A stretch of DNA of 64,000 bases from Micromussa lordhowensis (taxonomy: Eukaryota > Cnidaria > Anthozoa > Scleractinia > Lobophylliidae). Within the stretch, counting starts at the first letter, position 1; every line of letters begins with the position of its first letter. The notes beneath the pieces were generated by a model. That model ran no database searches and had not been told where the DNA came from. It saw only the letters and a list, made by a program, of their open reading frames with translations. Shown piece after piece: positions 50,788 to 61,743 of the stretch. The position numbers and the translations under genes are program-made. The stretch lies in the NCBI GenBank assembly GCA_964020085.1, contig OZ026600.1:12187348-12251347 (forward strand), written 5' to 3'.

Positions 50788-53003
50788 CTGGTTAGCATGG
50801 TGTGACATTTTGCGCAGCTCCGAAACTTTGCATGTGAACCCGGACCGACCCCAGGATTGCTTTGGTGGCATTAGTTTGCAAAGTTGCGACGTGCGCCAAG
50901 CTCGGCTAACGAGGCAAGCAGCCGGCCGCACCCAGGCATCTACCGGGCTGGTTAGAATAGTGTGACATTTTGCGCAGCTCCCAAACTATGCATGTGGACT
51001 CGGACCAACCCCGGGAGTGCTTTGGTGCCATTAGTTTGCAAAGATGCGACGCGCGCCAAGCTCGGCTAATTAGCAATTGGGCTACTTAGCATAGTGTGAG
51101 ATTTTGCGCAGCTCCGGAACTTTGCATGTGGACTCGGACCGACCCCGGGAGTGCTTTGGTGCCATTAGTTTGGAAAGTTGCGACGCGCGCCAAGCTCGGA
51201 TAACGAGGCAGCCAGCCGGCCGCACCCGGGGATCTGCCGGGCTAGTTAGCATTGTGTGACATTTTGCGCAGCTCCAAAACTTTGCATGTGCACTTGGACC
51301 GACCCCGGTAGTGCTTTCGTGACATTAGTTTGCAAAGTTGCGACGCGTGCCATGCTCGGCTAACGAGGCAGCCAGCCGGCCGCACCCGGGGACCTGCCGG
51401 GCTGGTTAGCATAGTGTGACATTTTCGCAGCTCCAAAACTTTGCATGTGAACTCGGACCGAACCCGGTAGGGGTTTGGTGCCATTAGTTTGCAAAGTTGC
51501 GACGCGCGCCAAGGTCAGCTAATTACGAATTGGGCTGGTTAGCATAGTGTGACATTTTGGAGAGCTCCGAACATTGCTTGTGGACCTGGACCGACATCGG
51601 GAGTGCTTTGGTGCCATTAGTTTGCAAAGTTGCGACGCGCGCCAAGCTCGACTAACGAGGCAGCCAGCCGGCCACACCTGGGGATCTGCCGGCCTGGTTA
51701 GCACAGTGTGACATTTTGCGCAGCTCCGAAACTTTGCATATTGGACTCGGACCGACCCCGGGAGTGCTTTGGTGCCATTAGTTTGCAAAGTTGCAACGCG
51801 CGCCAAGCTCGGCTAACGAGGCAGCCAGCCGGCCGCACCCGGGGATCTGCCGGGCTGGTTAGCATAGTGTGACAGTTTGCGCAGCTTCGAAACTTTGCAT
51901 GTCGACTCGGACCGACCCCGGGAGTGCTTTGGTGCCATTAGTTTGCAAAGTTGCGATGCGCACCAAGCTCGGCTAATTAGCAATCGGGCTGGTTAGCATA
52001 GTGTCACAATTTGCGCAGCTCCGAAACTTTGCATGTGGACCCGGACCGACCCCGGGAGTGCTTTGGTGCCATTAGTTTGCAAAGTTGCGATGCGCGCCAA
52101 GCTCGGCTAACGAGGCAGCCAGCCGGCGGCACCCGGGAATCTGCCGGGCTGCTTAGCATAGTGTGACATTTTGCGCAGTTCCGAAACTTTGCATGTGGAC
52201 TCGGACCAACCCCTGGAGTGCTTTGGTGCCATTAGTTTGAAATGTTGCGACACGAGCCAAGCTCGGCTATCTAGCAATCCGACTGGTTAGCATAGTGTGA
52301 CATTTTGCGCAGCTCCGAAACTTTGCATGTGGACCCGGACCAACCCCGGGAGTGCTTTGGTGCCATTAGTTTGCAAAGTTGCGACGCGCGCCAAGCTCGG
52401 CTAACGAGGCAGCCAGCCTGCCGCACCCGGGCATCTGCCGGGCTGGTTAGCATAGTGTGACATTTTGCGCAGCTCCAAAACTTTGCATGTGGACTCGGAC
52501 CGACCCCAGGAGTGCTTTGGTGCCATTAGTTTGAAAAGTTGCAACGCGCGCCAAGCTCGGCTAATTCGCAATCGGGCTGGTTAGCATAGTGTGACATTTT
52601 GCGCCGCTCCGAAACTTTGCATGTGGACCCGGACCGACCCCGGGAGTGCTTTGGTGCCATTAGTTTGCAAAGTTGCGACGTGCGCCAACCTCGGCTAACG
52701 AGGCAGCCAGCCGGCCGCACCCGGGGATCTGCCGGGCTGGTTAGCATAGTGTGACATTTTCGCAGCTCCGAAACTTTGCATGTAAACTCGGACCGACCCC
52801 GGGAGTGCTTTGGTGCCATTAGTTTGCAAAGTTGCGACGCGCGCCAAGCTCGGCTAATTAGCAATCGGGCTGGTTAGCATAGTGTGCCATTTTGCGCAGC
52901 TCCGAAACTTTGCATGTGGGCTCGGACCGACCCCGGGAGTGCTTTGGTGCCATTAGTTTGCAAAGTTGAGCCGCGCGCCAAGCTCGGCTTATTAGCAATC
53001 AGG
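50788..53003. repeat. Unit T2, first 15 monomers of the 2,350-bp unit
   Basis: It is collinear with T1 at offset 2,350. I noticed only two differences: GGACTCGGACC against GGACTAGGACC in T1 at about 49,395, and CATGTAAACTCGG against CATGTGGACTCGG in T1 at about 50,430. The sixteenth monomer is replaced at 53004 by the long monomer that opens unit Q. Confidence 0.87.
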
Positions 53004-54873
53004 CTGGTTAGCATAGTGTGACATTTTGCGCAGCTCCGAAACTTTGCATGTGGACTCGGACCGACCCCGGGAGTGCTTTGGTGCCATTAGTTTGCAAAGT
53101 TGCGACGCGCGCCAAGCTCGGCTAACGACGCTGGCAGCCGGCTGCACCCGGGCATCTGCCGGGCTGGTTGGCACAGTGTGACATTTTTCGCCGCTCCGAA
53201 ACCTTGCATGTGGACTCGGACCGACCCCGGGAGTGCTTTGGTGCCATTAGTTTGCAAAGTTGCGACGCGCGCCAAGCTCGGCTAATTAGCAATCGGGCTA
53301 GTTAGCATAGTGTGACATTTTGTGCAGCTCCAAAACTTTGCATGTGGCCCTGGACCGACCCCGGGAGTGCTTTGGTGCCATTAGTTTGCAAAGTTGTGAC
53401 GTGCGCCAAGCTCGGCTAATTAGCAATCGGGCTGGTTAGCATAGTGTCACAATTTGCGCAGCTCCGAAACTTTGCATATGCACCCGGACCGACCCCGGGA
53501 GTGCTTTGGTGCCATTAGTTTGCAAAGTTGCGACGCGCGCCAAGCTCGGCTAACTAGCAATCCGACTGGTTAGCATAGTGTGACATTTTGCGCAGCTCCG
53601 AAACTTTGCATGTGGACCCGGATCGACCCCGGGAGTGCTTTGGTGCCATTAGTTTGCAAAGTTGCGACGCACGCCAAGCTCGGCTAACAAGGCAGCCAGC
53701 CGGCCGCACCCGGGCATCTGCTGGGCTAATTGGCATAGTGTGACATTTTTCGCTGCTCCGAAACTTTGCATGTGGACTCGGACCAACCCCGGGAGTGCTT
53801 TGGTGCCATTAGTTTGCAAAGTTGCGACGCGCGCCAAGCTCGGCTAATTAGCAATCGGGCTAGTTAGCATAGTGTGACATTTTGCGCAGCTCCGAAACTT
53901 TGCATGTGGACCCGGACCGAACCCAGGAGTGCTTTGGTGCCATTAGTTTGCGAATTTGCGACGTGCACCAAGCTCGGCTAATTAGCAATCGGGCTGGTTA
54001 GCATAGTGTGACATTTTGCGCAGCTCCGAAACTTTGCATGTGGACCCGGACCGACCCCGGGAGTACTTTGGTGCCATTATTTTGCAAAGTTGCGACGTGC
54101 GCCAAGCTCGGCTAACGAGGCAGCCAGCCGGCCGCACCCGGGATCGGCCAGGCTGGTTAGCATAGTGTGACCTTTTGCGCAGCTCCTAAACTTTGGATGT
54201 GGACTTGGACCGACCCCGGGAGTGCTTTGGTGCCATTAGTTTGCAAAATTGCGACGCGCGCCAAGCTCGGCTAATTAGCAATCGGGCTTCTTAGGATAGT
54301 GTGACATATTGCGCAGCTCCGAAACTTTGCATGTGGACCGGGACCGACCCCGGAAGTGCTTTGCTGCCACTAGTTTGCAAAGTTGCGACGCGCGCCAAGC
54401 TCGGCTAATTAGCAATCGGGCTGGTTAGCATAGTGTGACATATTGCACATTTCCGAAACTTTGCATGTGGACCTGGACCGACCCCGGGAGTGCTTTGGTG
54501 CCATTAGTTTGCAAAGTTGCGACGCGCGCCAAACTCGGCTAACGAGGCAGCCAGCCGGCCGCACCCGGGGACCTGCCGGGCTGGTTAGCATAGTGTGACA
54601 TTTTCGCAGCTCCGTAACTTTGCATGTGAACTCGGACCGAACCCGGGAGGGGTTTGGTGCCATTAGTTTGCAAAGTTGCGACGCGTGCCAAGGTCAGCTA
54701 ATTAGAAATTGGGCTGGTTAGCATAGTGTGACATTTTCGAGAGCTCCGAAACTTTGCTTGTGGACCCGGACCGACCCCGGGAGTGCTTTGGTGCCATTAG
54801 TTTGCAAAGTTGCGACGTGCGCCAACCTCGGCTATCGAGGCAGCCAGCCGGCCGCACCCGGGGATCTGCCGGG

Positions 54874-55007
54874 CTGGTTAGCATAGTGTGACATTTTGCG
54901 CAGCTCCGAAACTTTGCATGTGGACTCGGACCGACCCCGGGAGTGCTTTGGTGCCATTAGTTTGCAAAGTTGCGACGCGCGCCAAGCTCGGCTAATTAGC
55001 AATCGGG
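54874..55007. repeat. Representative short monomer (S, 134 bp)
   Basis: This copy is close to the S consensus. In order it holds the junction CTGGTTAGCATAG, GTGACATTTTGCGCAGCTC, AACTTTGCATGTGGAC, CGGACCGACCCCGGGAG, TGCTTTGGTGCCATTAG, TTTGCAAAGTTGCGAC, GCGCGCCAAGCTCGGC and the tail TAATTAGCAATCGGG. GC is about 54%, with 11 CpG sites, so CpG is not depleted in the consensus. S monomers make up somewhat more than half of the array. The tail usually carries the perfect 10-bp palindrome GCTAATTAGC. Tail variants include TAACTAGCAATCCGA, TAATTCGCAATCGGG and TTATTAGCAATCGGG, each tied to particular positions in the larger units. Confidence 0.95.
54900..54974. other. Nested dyad symmetry typical of each monomer body
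   Basis: Within the representative S monomer, AACTTTGCA and its reverse complement TGCAAAGTT lie about 45 bases apart. In monomers with GGACCCGGACC the intervening stretch also holds CCCGG and CCGGG around seven bases (ACCGACC). The right arm overlaps the perfect 8-bp palindrome TTTGCAAA. The outer arms are kept in most monomers; the inner arm is lost where GGACTCGG replaces GGACCCGG, as in this copy. Such dyads can form hairpins or cruciforms, but nothing here shows that they do. No CENP-B box pattern was found in the consensus. The coordinates mark one example only and are approximate to a few bases. Confidence 0.6.
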
Positions 55008-57626
55008 CTGCTTAGCATAGTGTGCCATTTTGCGCAGCTCCGAAACTTTGCATGTGGGCTCGGACCGACCCCGGGAGTGCTTTGGTGCCATTAGTTTGCA
55101 AAGTTGAGCCGCGCGCCAAGCTCGGCTTATTAGCAATCGGGCTGGTTAGCATAGTGTGACATTTTGCGCAGCTCCGAAACTTTGCATGTGGACTCGGACC
55201 GACCCTGGGAGTGCTTTCGTGCCATTAGTTTGCAAAGTTGCGACGCGCGCCAAGCTCGGCTAATTAGCAATCGGGCTTCTTAGGATAGTGTGACATATTG
55301 CGCAGCTCCGAAACTTTGCATGTGGACCCGGACCGACCCCGGAAGTGCTTTGGTGCCATTAGTTTGCAAAGTTGCGACGCGCGCCAAGCTCGGCTAACGA
55401 GGCAGCCAGCCGGCCGCACCCGGGCATCTGCCGGGCTGGTTAGCATAGTGTGACATTTTGCGCAGCTCCAAAACTTTGCATGTGGACGCGGACCGACCCC
55501 AGGAGTGCTTTGGTGCCATTAGTTTGAAAAGTTGCAACGCGCGCCAAGCTCGGCTAATTCGCAATCGGGCTGGTTAGCATAGTGTGACATTTTGCGCCGC
55601 TCCGAAACTTTGCATGTGGACCCGGACCGACCCCGGGAGTGCTTTGGTGCCATTAGTTTGCAAAGTTGCGACGCGCGCCAAGCTCGGCTAACAAGGCAGC
55701 CAGCCGGCTGCACCCGGGCATCTGCCGGGCTGGTTGGCATAGTGTGACATTTTGCGCAGCTCCGCAACTTTGCATGTGGACCCGGACCAACCCCGGGAGT
55801 GCTTTGGTGCCATTAGTTTGCAAAGTTGCAACGCGCGCCAAGCTCGGCTAATTCGCAATCGGGCTGGTTAGCATAGTGTGATATTTTGCGCAGCTCCGAA
55901 ACTTTGCATGTGGACTCGGACCGACCCCGGGAGTGCTTTGGTGCCATTAGTTTGCAAAGTTGCGACACGCGCCAAGCTCGGCTTATTAGCAATCGGGCTG
56001 GTTAGCATGGTGTGACATTTTGCGCAGCTCCGAAACTTTGCATGTGAACCCGGACCGACCCCAGGATTGCTTTGGTGGCATTAGTTTGCAAAGTTGCGAC
56101 GTGCGCCAAGCTCGGCTAACGAGGCAAGCAGCCGGCCGCACCCAGGCATCTACCGGGCTGGTTAGAATAGTGTGACATTTTGCGCAGCTCCCAAACTATG
56201 CATGTGGACTCGGACCAACCCCGGGAGTGCTTTGGTGCCATTAGTTTGCAAAGATGCGACGCGCGCCAAGCTCGGCTAATTAGCAATTGGGCTACTTAGC
56301 ATAGTGTGAGATTTTGCGCAGCTCCGGAACTTTGCATGTGGACTCGGACCGACCCCGGGAGTGCTTTGGTGCCATTAGTTTGGAAAGTTGCGACGCGCGC
56401 CAAGCTCGGATAACGAGGCAGCCAGCCGGCCGCACCCGGGGATCTGCCGGGCTAGTTAGCATTGTGTGACATTTTGCGCAGCTCCAAAACTTTGCATGTG
56501 CACTTGGACCGACCCCGGTAGTGCTTTCGTGACATTAGTTTGCAAAGTTGCGACGCGTGCCATGCTCGGCTAACGAGGCAGCCAGCCGGCCGCACCCGGG
56601 GACCTGCCGGGCTGGTTAGCATAGTGTGACATTTTCGCAGCTCCAAAACTTTGCATGTGAACTCGGACCGAACCCGGTAGGGGTTTGGTGCCATTAGTTT
56701 GCAAAGTTGCGACGCGCGCCAAGGTCAGCTAATTAGCAATTGGGCTGGTTAGCATAGTGTGACATTTTGGAGAGCTCCGAAACTTTGCTTGTGGACCCGG
56801 ACCGACATCGGGAGTGCTTTGGTGCCATTACTTTGCAAAGTTGCGACGCGCGCCAAGCTCGACTAACGAGGCAGCCAGCCGGCCACACCTGGGGATCTGC
56901 CGGCCTGGTTAGCACAGTGTGACATTTTGCGCAGCTCCGAAACTTTGCATATTGGACTCGGACCGACCCCGGGAGTGCTTTGGTGCCATTAGTTTGCAAA
57001 GTTGCAACGCGCGCCAAGCTCGGCTAACGAGGCAGCCAGCCGGCCGCACCCGGGGATCTGCCGGGCTGGTTAGCATAGTGTGACAGTTTGCGCAGCTTCG
57101 AAACTTTGCATGTCGACTCGGACCGACCCCGGGAGTGCTTTGGTGCCATTAGTTTGCAAAGTTGCGATGCGCGCCAAGCTCGGCTAATTAGCAATCGGGC
57201 TGGTTAGCATAGTGTCACAATTTGCGCAGCTCCGAAACTTTGCATGTGGACCCGGACCGACCCCGGGAGTGCTTTGGTGCCATTAGTTTGCAAAGTTGCG
57301 ATGCGCGCCAAGCTCGGCTAACGAGGCAGCCAGCCGGCCGCACCCGGGGATCTGCCGGGCTGGTTAGCATAGTGTGACATTTTCGCAGCTCCGAAACTTT
57401 GCATGTGGACTCGGACCGACCCCGGGAGTGCTTTGGTGCCATTAGTTTGCAAAGTTGCGACGCGCGCCAAGCTCGGCTAATTAGCAATCGGGCTGGTTAG
57501 CATAGTGTGCCATTTTGCGCAGCTCCGAAACTTTGCATGTGGGCTCGGACCGACCCCGGGAGTGCTTTGGTGCCATTAGTTTGCAAAGTTGAGCCGCGCG
57601 CCAAGCTCGGCTTATTAGCAATCAGG

Positions 57627-58909
57627 CTGGTTAGCATAGTGTGACATTTTGCGCAGCTCCGAAACTTTGCATGTGGACTCGGACCGACCCCGGGAGTGCT
57701 TTGGTGCCATTAGTTTGCAAAGTTGCGACGCGCGCCAAGCTCGGCTAACGACGCTGGCAGCCGGCTGCACCCGGGCATCTGCCGGGCTGGTTGGCACAGT
57801 GTGACATTTTTCGCTGCTCCGAAACCTTGCATGTGGACTCGGACCGACCCCGGGAGTGCTTTGGTGCCATTAGTTTGCAAAGTTGCGACGCGCGCCAAGC
57901 TCGGCTAATTAGCAATCGGGCTAGTTAGCATAGTGTGACATTTTGTGCAGCTCCAAAACTTTGCATGTGGCCCCGGACCGACCCCGGGAGTGCTTTGGTG
58001 CCATTAGTTTGCAAAGTTGTGACGTGCGCCAAGTTCGGCTAATTAGCAATCGGGCTGGTTAGCATAGTGTCACAATTTGCGCAGCTCCGAAACTTTGCAT
58101 ATGCACCCGGACCGACCCCGGGAGTGCTTTGGTGCCATTAGTTTGCAAAGTTGCGACGCGCGCCAAGCTCGGCTAACTAGCAATCCGACTGGTTAGCATA
58201 GTGTGACATTTTGCGCAGCTCCGAAACTTTGCATGTGGACCCGGATCGACCCCGGGAGTGCTTTGGTGCCATTAGTTTGCAAAGTTGCGACGCACGCCAA
58301 GCTCGGCTAACAAGGCAGCCAGCCGGCCGCACCCGGGCATCTGCTGGGCTAATTGGCATAGTGTGACATTTTGCGCAGCTCCGAAACTTTGCATGTGGAC
58401 GCGGACCGAACCCAGGAGTGCTTTGGTGCCATTAGTTTGCGAATTTGCGACGTGCACCAAGCTCGGCTAATTAGCAATCGGGCTGGTTAGCATAGTGTGA
58501 CATTTTGCGCAGCTCCGAAACGTTGCATGTGGACCCGGACCGACCCCGGGAGTACTTTGGTGCCATTATTTTGCAAAGTTGCGACGTGCGCCAAGCTCGG
58601 CTAACGAGGCAGCCAGCCGGCCGCACCTGGGATCGGCCAGGCTGGTTAGCATAGTGTGACCTTTTGCGCAGCTCCGAAACTTTGGATGTGGACTTGGACC
58701 GACCCCGGGAGTGCTTTGGTGCCATTAGTTTGCAAAATTGCGACGCGCGTTAAGCTCGGCTAATTAGCAATCGGGCTTCTTAGGATAGTGTGACATATTG
58801 CGCAGCTCCGAAACTTTGCATGTGGACCCGGACCGACCCCGGAAGTGCTTTGGTGCCATTAGTTTGCAAAGTTGAGCCGCGCGCCAAGCTCGGCTTATTA
58901 GCAATCGGG
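57627..58909. repeat. Unit Q2, partial, with a 134-bp fusion deletion
   Basis: It repeats the start of Q1 at offset 4,623 up to the monomer starting 58349. There two short monomers of the core module are fused into one: the start is that of the AATTGGCATAG monomer, and the end that of the next (GGACCGAACCCAGG, GCGAATTTGCG). The fused monomer is still 134 bp, so exactly one repeat was lost in register. It ends at the first R unit. Confidence 0.84.
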
Positions 58910-60326
58910 CTGGTTAGCATAGTGTGACATTTTGCGCAGCTCCGAAACTTTGCATGTGGACTCGGACCGACCCTGGGAGTGCTTTGGTGCAATTAGTTTG
59001 CAAAGTTGCGACGCACGCCAAGCTCGGCTAACGAGGCTGGCAGCCGGCTGCACCCGGGCATCTGCCGGGCTGGTTGGCACAGTGTGACATTTTTCGCTGC
59101 TCCGAAACTTTCCATGTGGACTCGGACCGACCCCGGGAGTGCTTTGGTGCCATTAGTTTGCAAAGTTGCGACGCGCGCCAAGCTCGGCTAATTAGCAATC
59201 GGGCTAGTTAGCATAGTGTGACATTTTGTGCAGCTCCAAAACTTTGCATGTGGCCCCGGACCGACCCCGGGAGTGCTTTGGTGCCATTAGTTTGCAAACT
59301 TGTGACGTGCGCCAAGCTCGGCTAATTAGCAATCGGGCTGGTTAGCATAGTGTCACAATTTGCGCAGCTCCGAAACTTTGCATATGCACCCGGAGCGACC
59401 CCGGGAGTGCTTTGGTGCCATTAGTTTGCAAAGTTGCGACGCGCGCCAAGCTCGGCTAACTAGCAATCCGACTGGTTAGCATAGTGTGACATTTTGCGCA
59501 GCTCCGAAACTTTGCATGTGGACCCGGATCGACCCCGGGAGTGCTTTGGTGCCATTAGTTTGCAAAGTTGTGACGCACGCCAAGCTCGGCTAACAAGGCA
59601 GCCAGCCGGCCGCACCCGGGCATCTGCTGGGCTAATTGGCATAGTGTGACATTTTTCGCTGCTCCGAAACTTTGCATGTGGACTCGGACCAACCCCGGGA
59701 GTGCTTTGGAGCCATTAGTTTGCAAAGTTGCGACGCGCGCCAAGCTCGGCTAATTAGCAATCGGGCTAGTTAGCATAGTGTGACATTTTGCGCAGCTCCG
59801 AAACTTTGCATGTGGACCCGGACCGAACCCAGGAGTGCTTTGGTGCCATTAGTTTGCGAATTTGCGACGTGCACCAAGCTCGGCTAATTAGCAATCGGGC
59901 TGGTTAGCATAGTGTGACATTTTGCGCAGCTCCGAAACGTTGCATGTGGACCCGGACCGACCCCGGGAGTACTTTGGTGCCATTATTTTGCAAAGTTGCG
60001 ACGTGCGCCAAGCTCGGCTAACGAGGCAGCCAGCCGGCCGCACCCGGGATCGGCCAGGCTGGTTAGCATAGTGTGACCTTTTGCGCAGCTCCGAAACTTT
60101 GGATGTGGACTTGGACCGACCCCGGGAGTGCTTTGGTGCCATTAGTTTGCAAAATTGCGACGCGCGCCAAGCTCGGCTAATTAGCAATCGGGCTTCTTAG
60201 GATAGTGTGACATATTGCGCAGCTCCGAAACTTTGCATGTGGACCCGGACCGACCCCGGAAGTGCTTTGGTGCCATTAGTTTGCAAAGTTGAGCCGCGCG
60301 CCAAGCTCGGCTTATTAGCAATCGGG
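58910..60326. repeat. Unit R1, 10 monomers, 1,417 bp
   Basis: Starts are 58910, 59070, 59204, 59338, 59472, 59632, 59766, 59900, 60059 and 60193, with long monomers at 1, 5 and 8 (the last 159 bp). It consists of the 989-bp core module with three flanking monomers, so it is the simplest HOR in the window. Marks are GGTGCAATTAGTTTG and AAACGTTGCATG, also found in R2. Confidence 0.88.
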
Positions 60327-61743
60327 CTGGTTAGCATAGTGTGACATTTTGCGTAGCTCCGAAACTTTGCATGTGGACTCGGACCGACCCTGGGAGTGCT
60401 TTGGTGCAATTAGTTTGCAAAGTTGCGACGCACGCCAAGCTCGGCTAACGAGGCTGGCAGCCGGCTGCACCCGGGCATCTGCCGGGCTGGTTGGCACAGT
60501 GTGACATTTTTCGCTGCTCCGAAACTTTCCATGTGGACTCGGACCGACCCCGGGAGTGCTTTGGTGCCATTAGTTTGCAAAGTTGCGACGCGCGCCAAGC
60601 TCGGCTAATTAGCAATCGGGCTAGTTAGCATAGTGTGACATTTTGTGCAGCTCCAAAACTTTGCATGTGGCCCCGGACCGACCCCGGGAGTGCTTTGGTG
60701 CCATTAGTTTGCAAACTTGTGACGTGCGCCAAGCTCGGCTAATTAGCAATCGGGCTGGTTAGCATAGTGTCACAATTTGCGCAGCTCCGAAACTTTGCAT
60801 ATGCACCCGGAGCGACCCCGGGAGTGCTTTGGTGCCATTAGTTTGCAAAGTTGCGACGCGCGCCAAGCTCGGCTAACTAGCAATCCGACTGGTTAGCATA
60901 GTGTGACATTTTGCGCAGCTACGAAACTTTGCATGTGGACCCGGATCGACCCCGGGAGTGCTTTGGTGCCATTAGTTTGCAAAGTTGTGACGCACGCCAA
61001 GCTCGGCTAACAAGGCAGCCAGCCGGCCGCACCCGGGCATCTGCTGGGCTAATTGGCATAGTGTGACATTTTTCGCTGCTCCGAAACTTTGCATGTGGAC
61101 TCGGACCAACCCCGGGAGTGCTTTGGTGCCATTAGTTTGCAAAGTTGCGACGCGCGCCAAGCTCGGCTAATTAGCAATCGGGCTAGTTAGCATAGTGTGA
61201 CATTTTGCACAGCTCCGAAACTTTGCATGTGGACCCGGACCGAACCCAGGAGTGCTTTGGTGCCATTAGTTTGCGAATTTGCGACGTGCACCAAGCTCGG
61301 CTAATTAGCAATCGGGCTGGTTAGCATAGTGTGACATTTTGCGCAGCTCCGAAACGTTGCATGTGGACCCGGACCGACCCCGGGAGTACTTTGGTGCCAT
61401 TAGTTTGCAAAGTTGCGACGTGCGCCAAGCTCGGCTAACGAGGCAGCCAGCCGGCCGCACCCGGGATCGGCCGGGCTGGTTAGCATAGTGTGACCTTTTG
61501 CGCAGCTCCGAAACTTTGTATGTGGACTTGGACCGACCCCGGGAGTGCTTTGGTGCCATTAGTTTGCAAAATTGCGACGCGCGCCAAGCTCGGCTAATTA
61601 GCAATCGGGCTTCTTAGGATAGTGTGACATATTGCGCAGCTCCGAAACTTTGCATGTGGACCCGGACCGACCCCGGAAGTGCTTTGCTGCCACTAGTTTG
61701 CAAAGTTGCGACGCGCGCCAAGCTCGGCTAATTAGCAATCGGG
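60327..61743. repeat. Unit R2, 10 monomers, 1,417 bp
   Basis: It is collinear with R1 at offset 1,417 and keeps its private variants. About seven single-base differences were noticed, for example GCGTAGCTCC against GCGCAGCTCC, TTGTATGTGG against TTGGATGTGG and GGCCGGGCTGG against GGCCAGGCTGG. In its last part R2 is closer to the P and A versions than R1 is, which suggests local exchange. Confidence 0.87.

Larger units (their letters stand above)
53004..57626. repeat. Unit Q1, 32 monomers, 4,623 bp
   Basis: Starts are 53004, 53164, 53298, 53432, 53566, 53726, 53860, 53994, 54153, 54287, 54421, 54581, 54714, 54874, 55008, 55142, 55276, 55436, 55570, 55730, 55864, 55998, 56158, 56292, 56452, 56612, 56745, 56905, 57066, 57200, 57360 and 57493. 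It is a mosaic. It starts like P1 1009-2425, including the core module, and passes through A2- and A3-like monomers at 54581 and 54714. It then takes A11 to A13 and A25 to A27, X1 to X3 and T-like monomers. The next unit restarts at 57627 with the same long monomer (CTAACGACGCTGGCAGCC tail). Confidence 0.85.

Noticed and set aside
54874..54900. tRNA-like origin, because GGTTAGCATAGTG resembles a D-arm
   Set aside because: No matching B-box, anticodon arm or acceptor stem pairing is present in the monomer.
54900..54974. Terminator or promoter reading of the CCCGG/CCGGG dyad and TTTT run
   Set aside because: They occur in nearly every monomer with no gene nearby, and the TTTT run lies before, not after, the dyad. 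They are better explained as repeat structure.
54874..55007. CENP-B box (TTCG, four bases, A, two bases, CGGG) in the monomer
   Set aside because: Checked TTCGCAATCGGG, CTTCGAAAC and the reverse-strand forms; spacing and the central A do not fit in any common variant.
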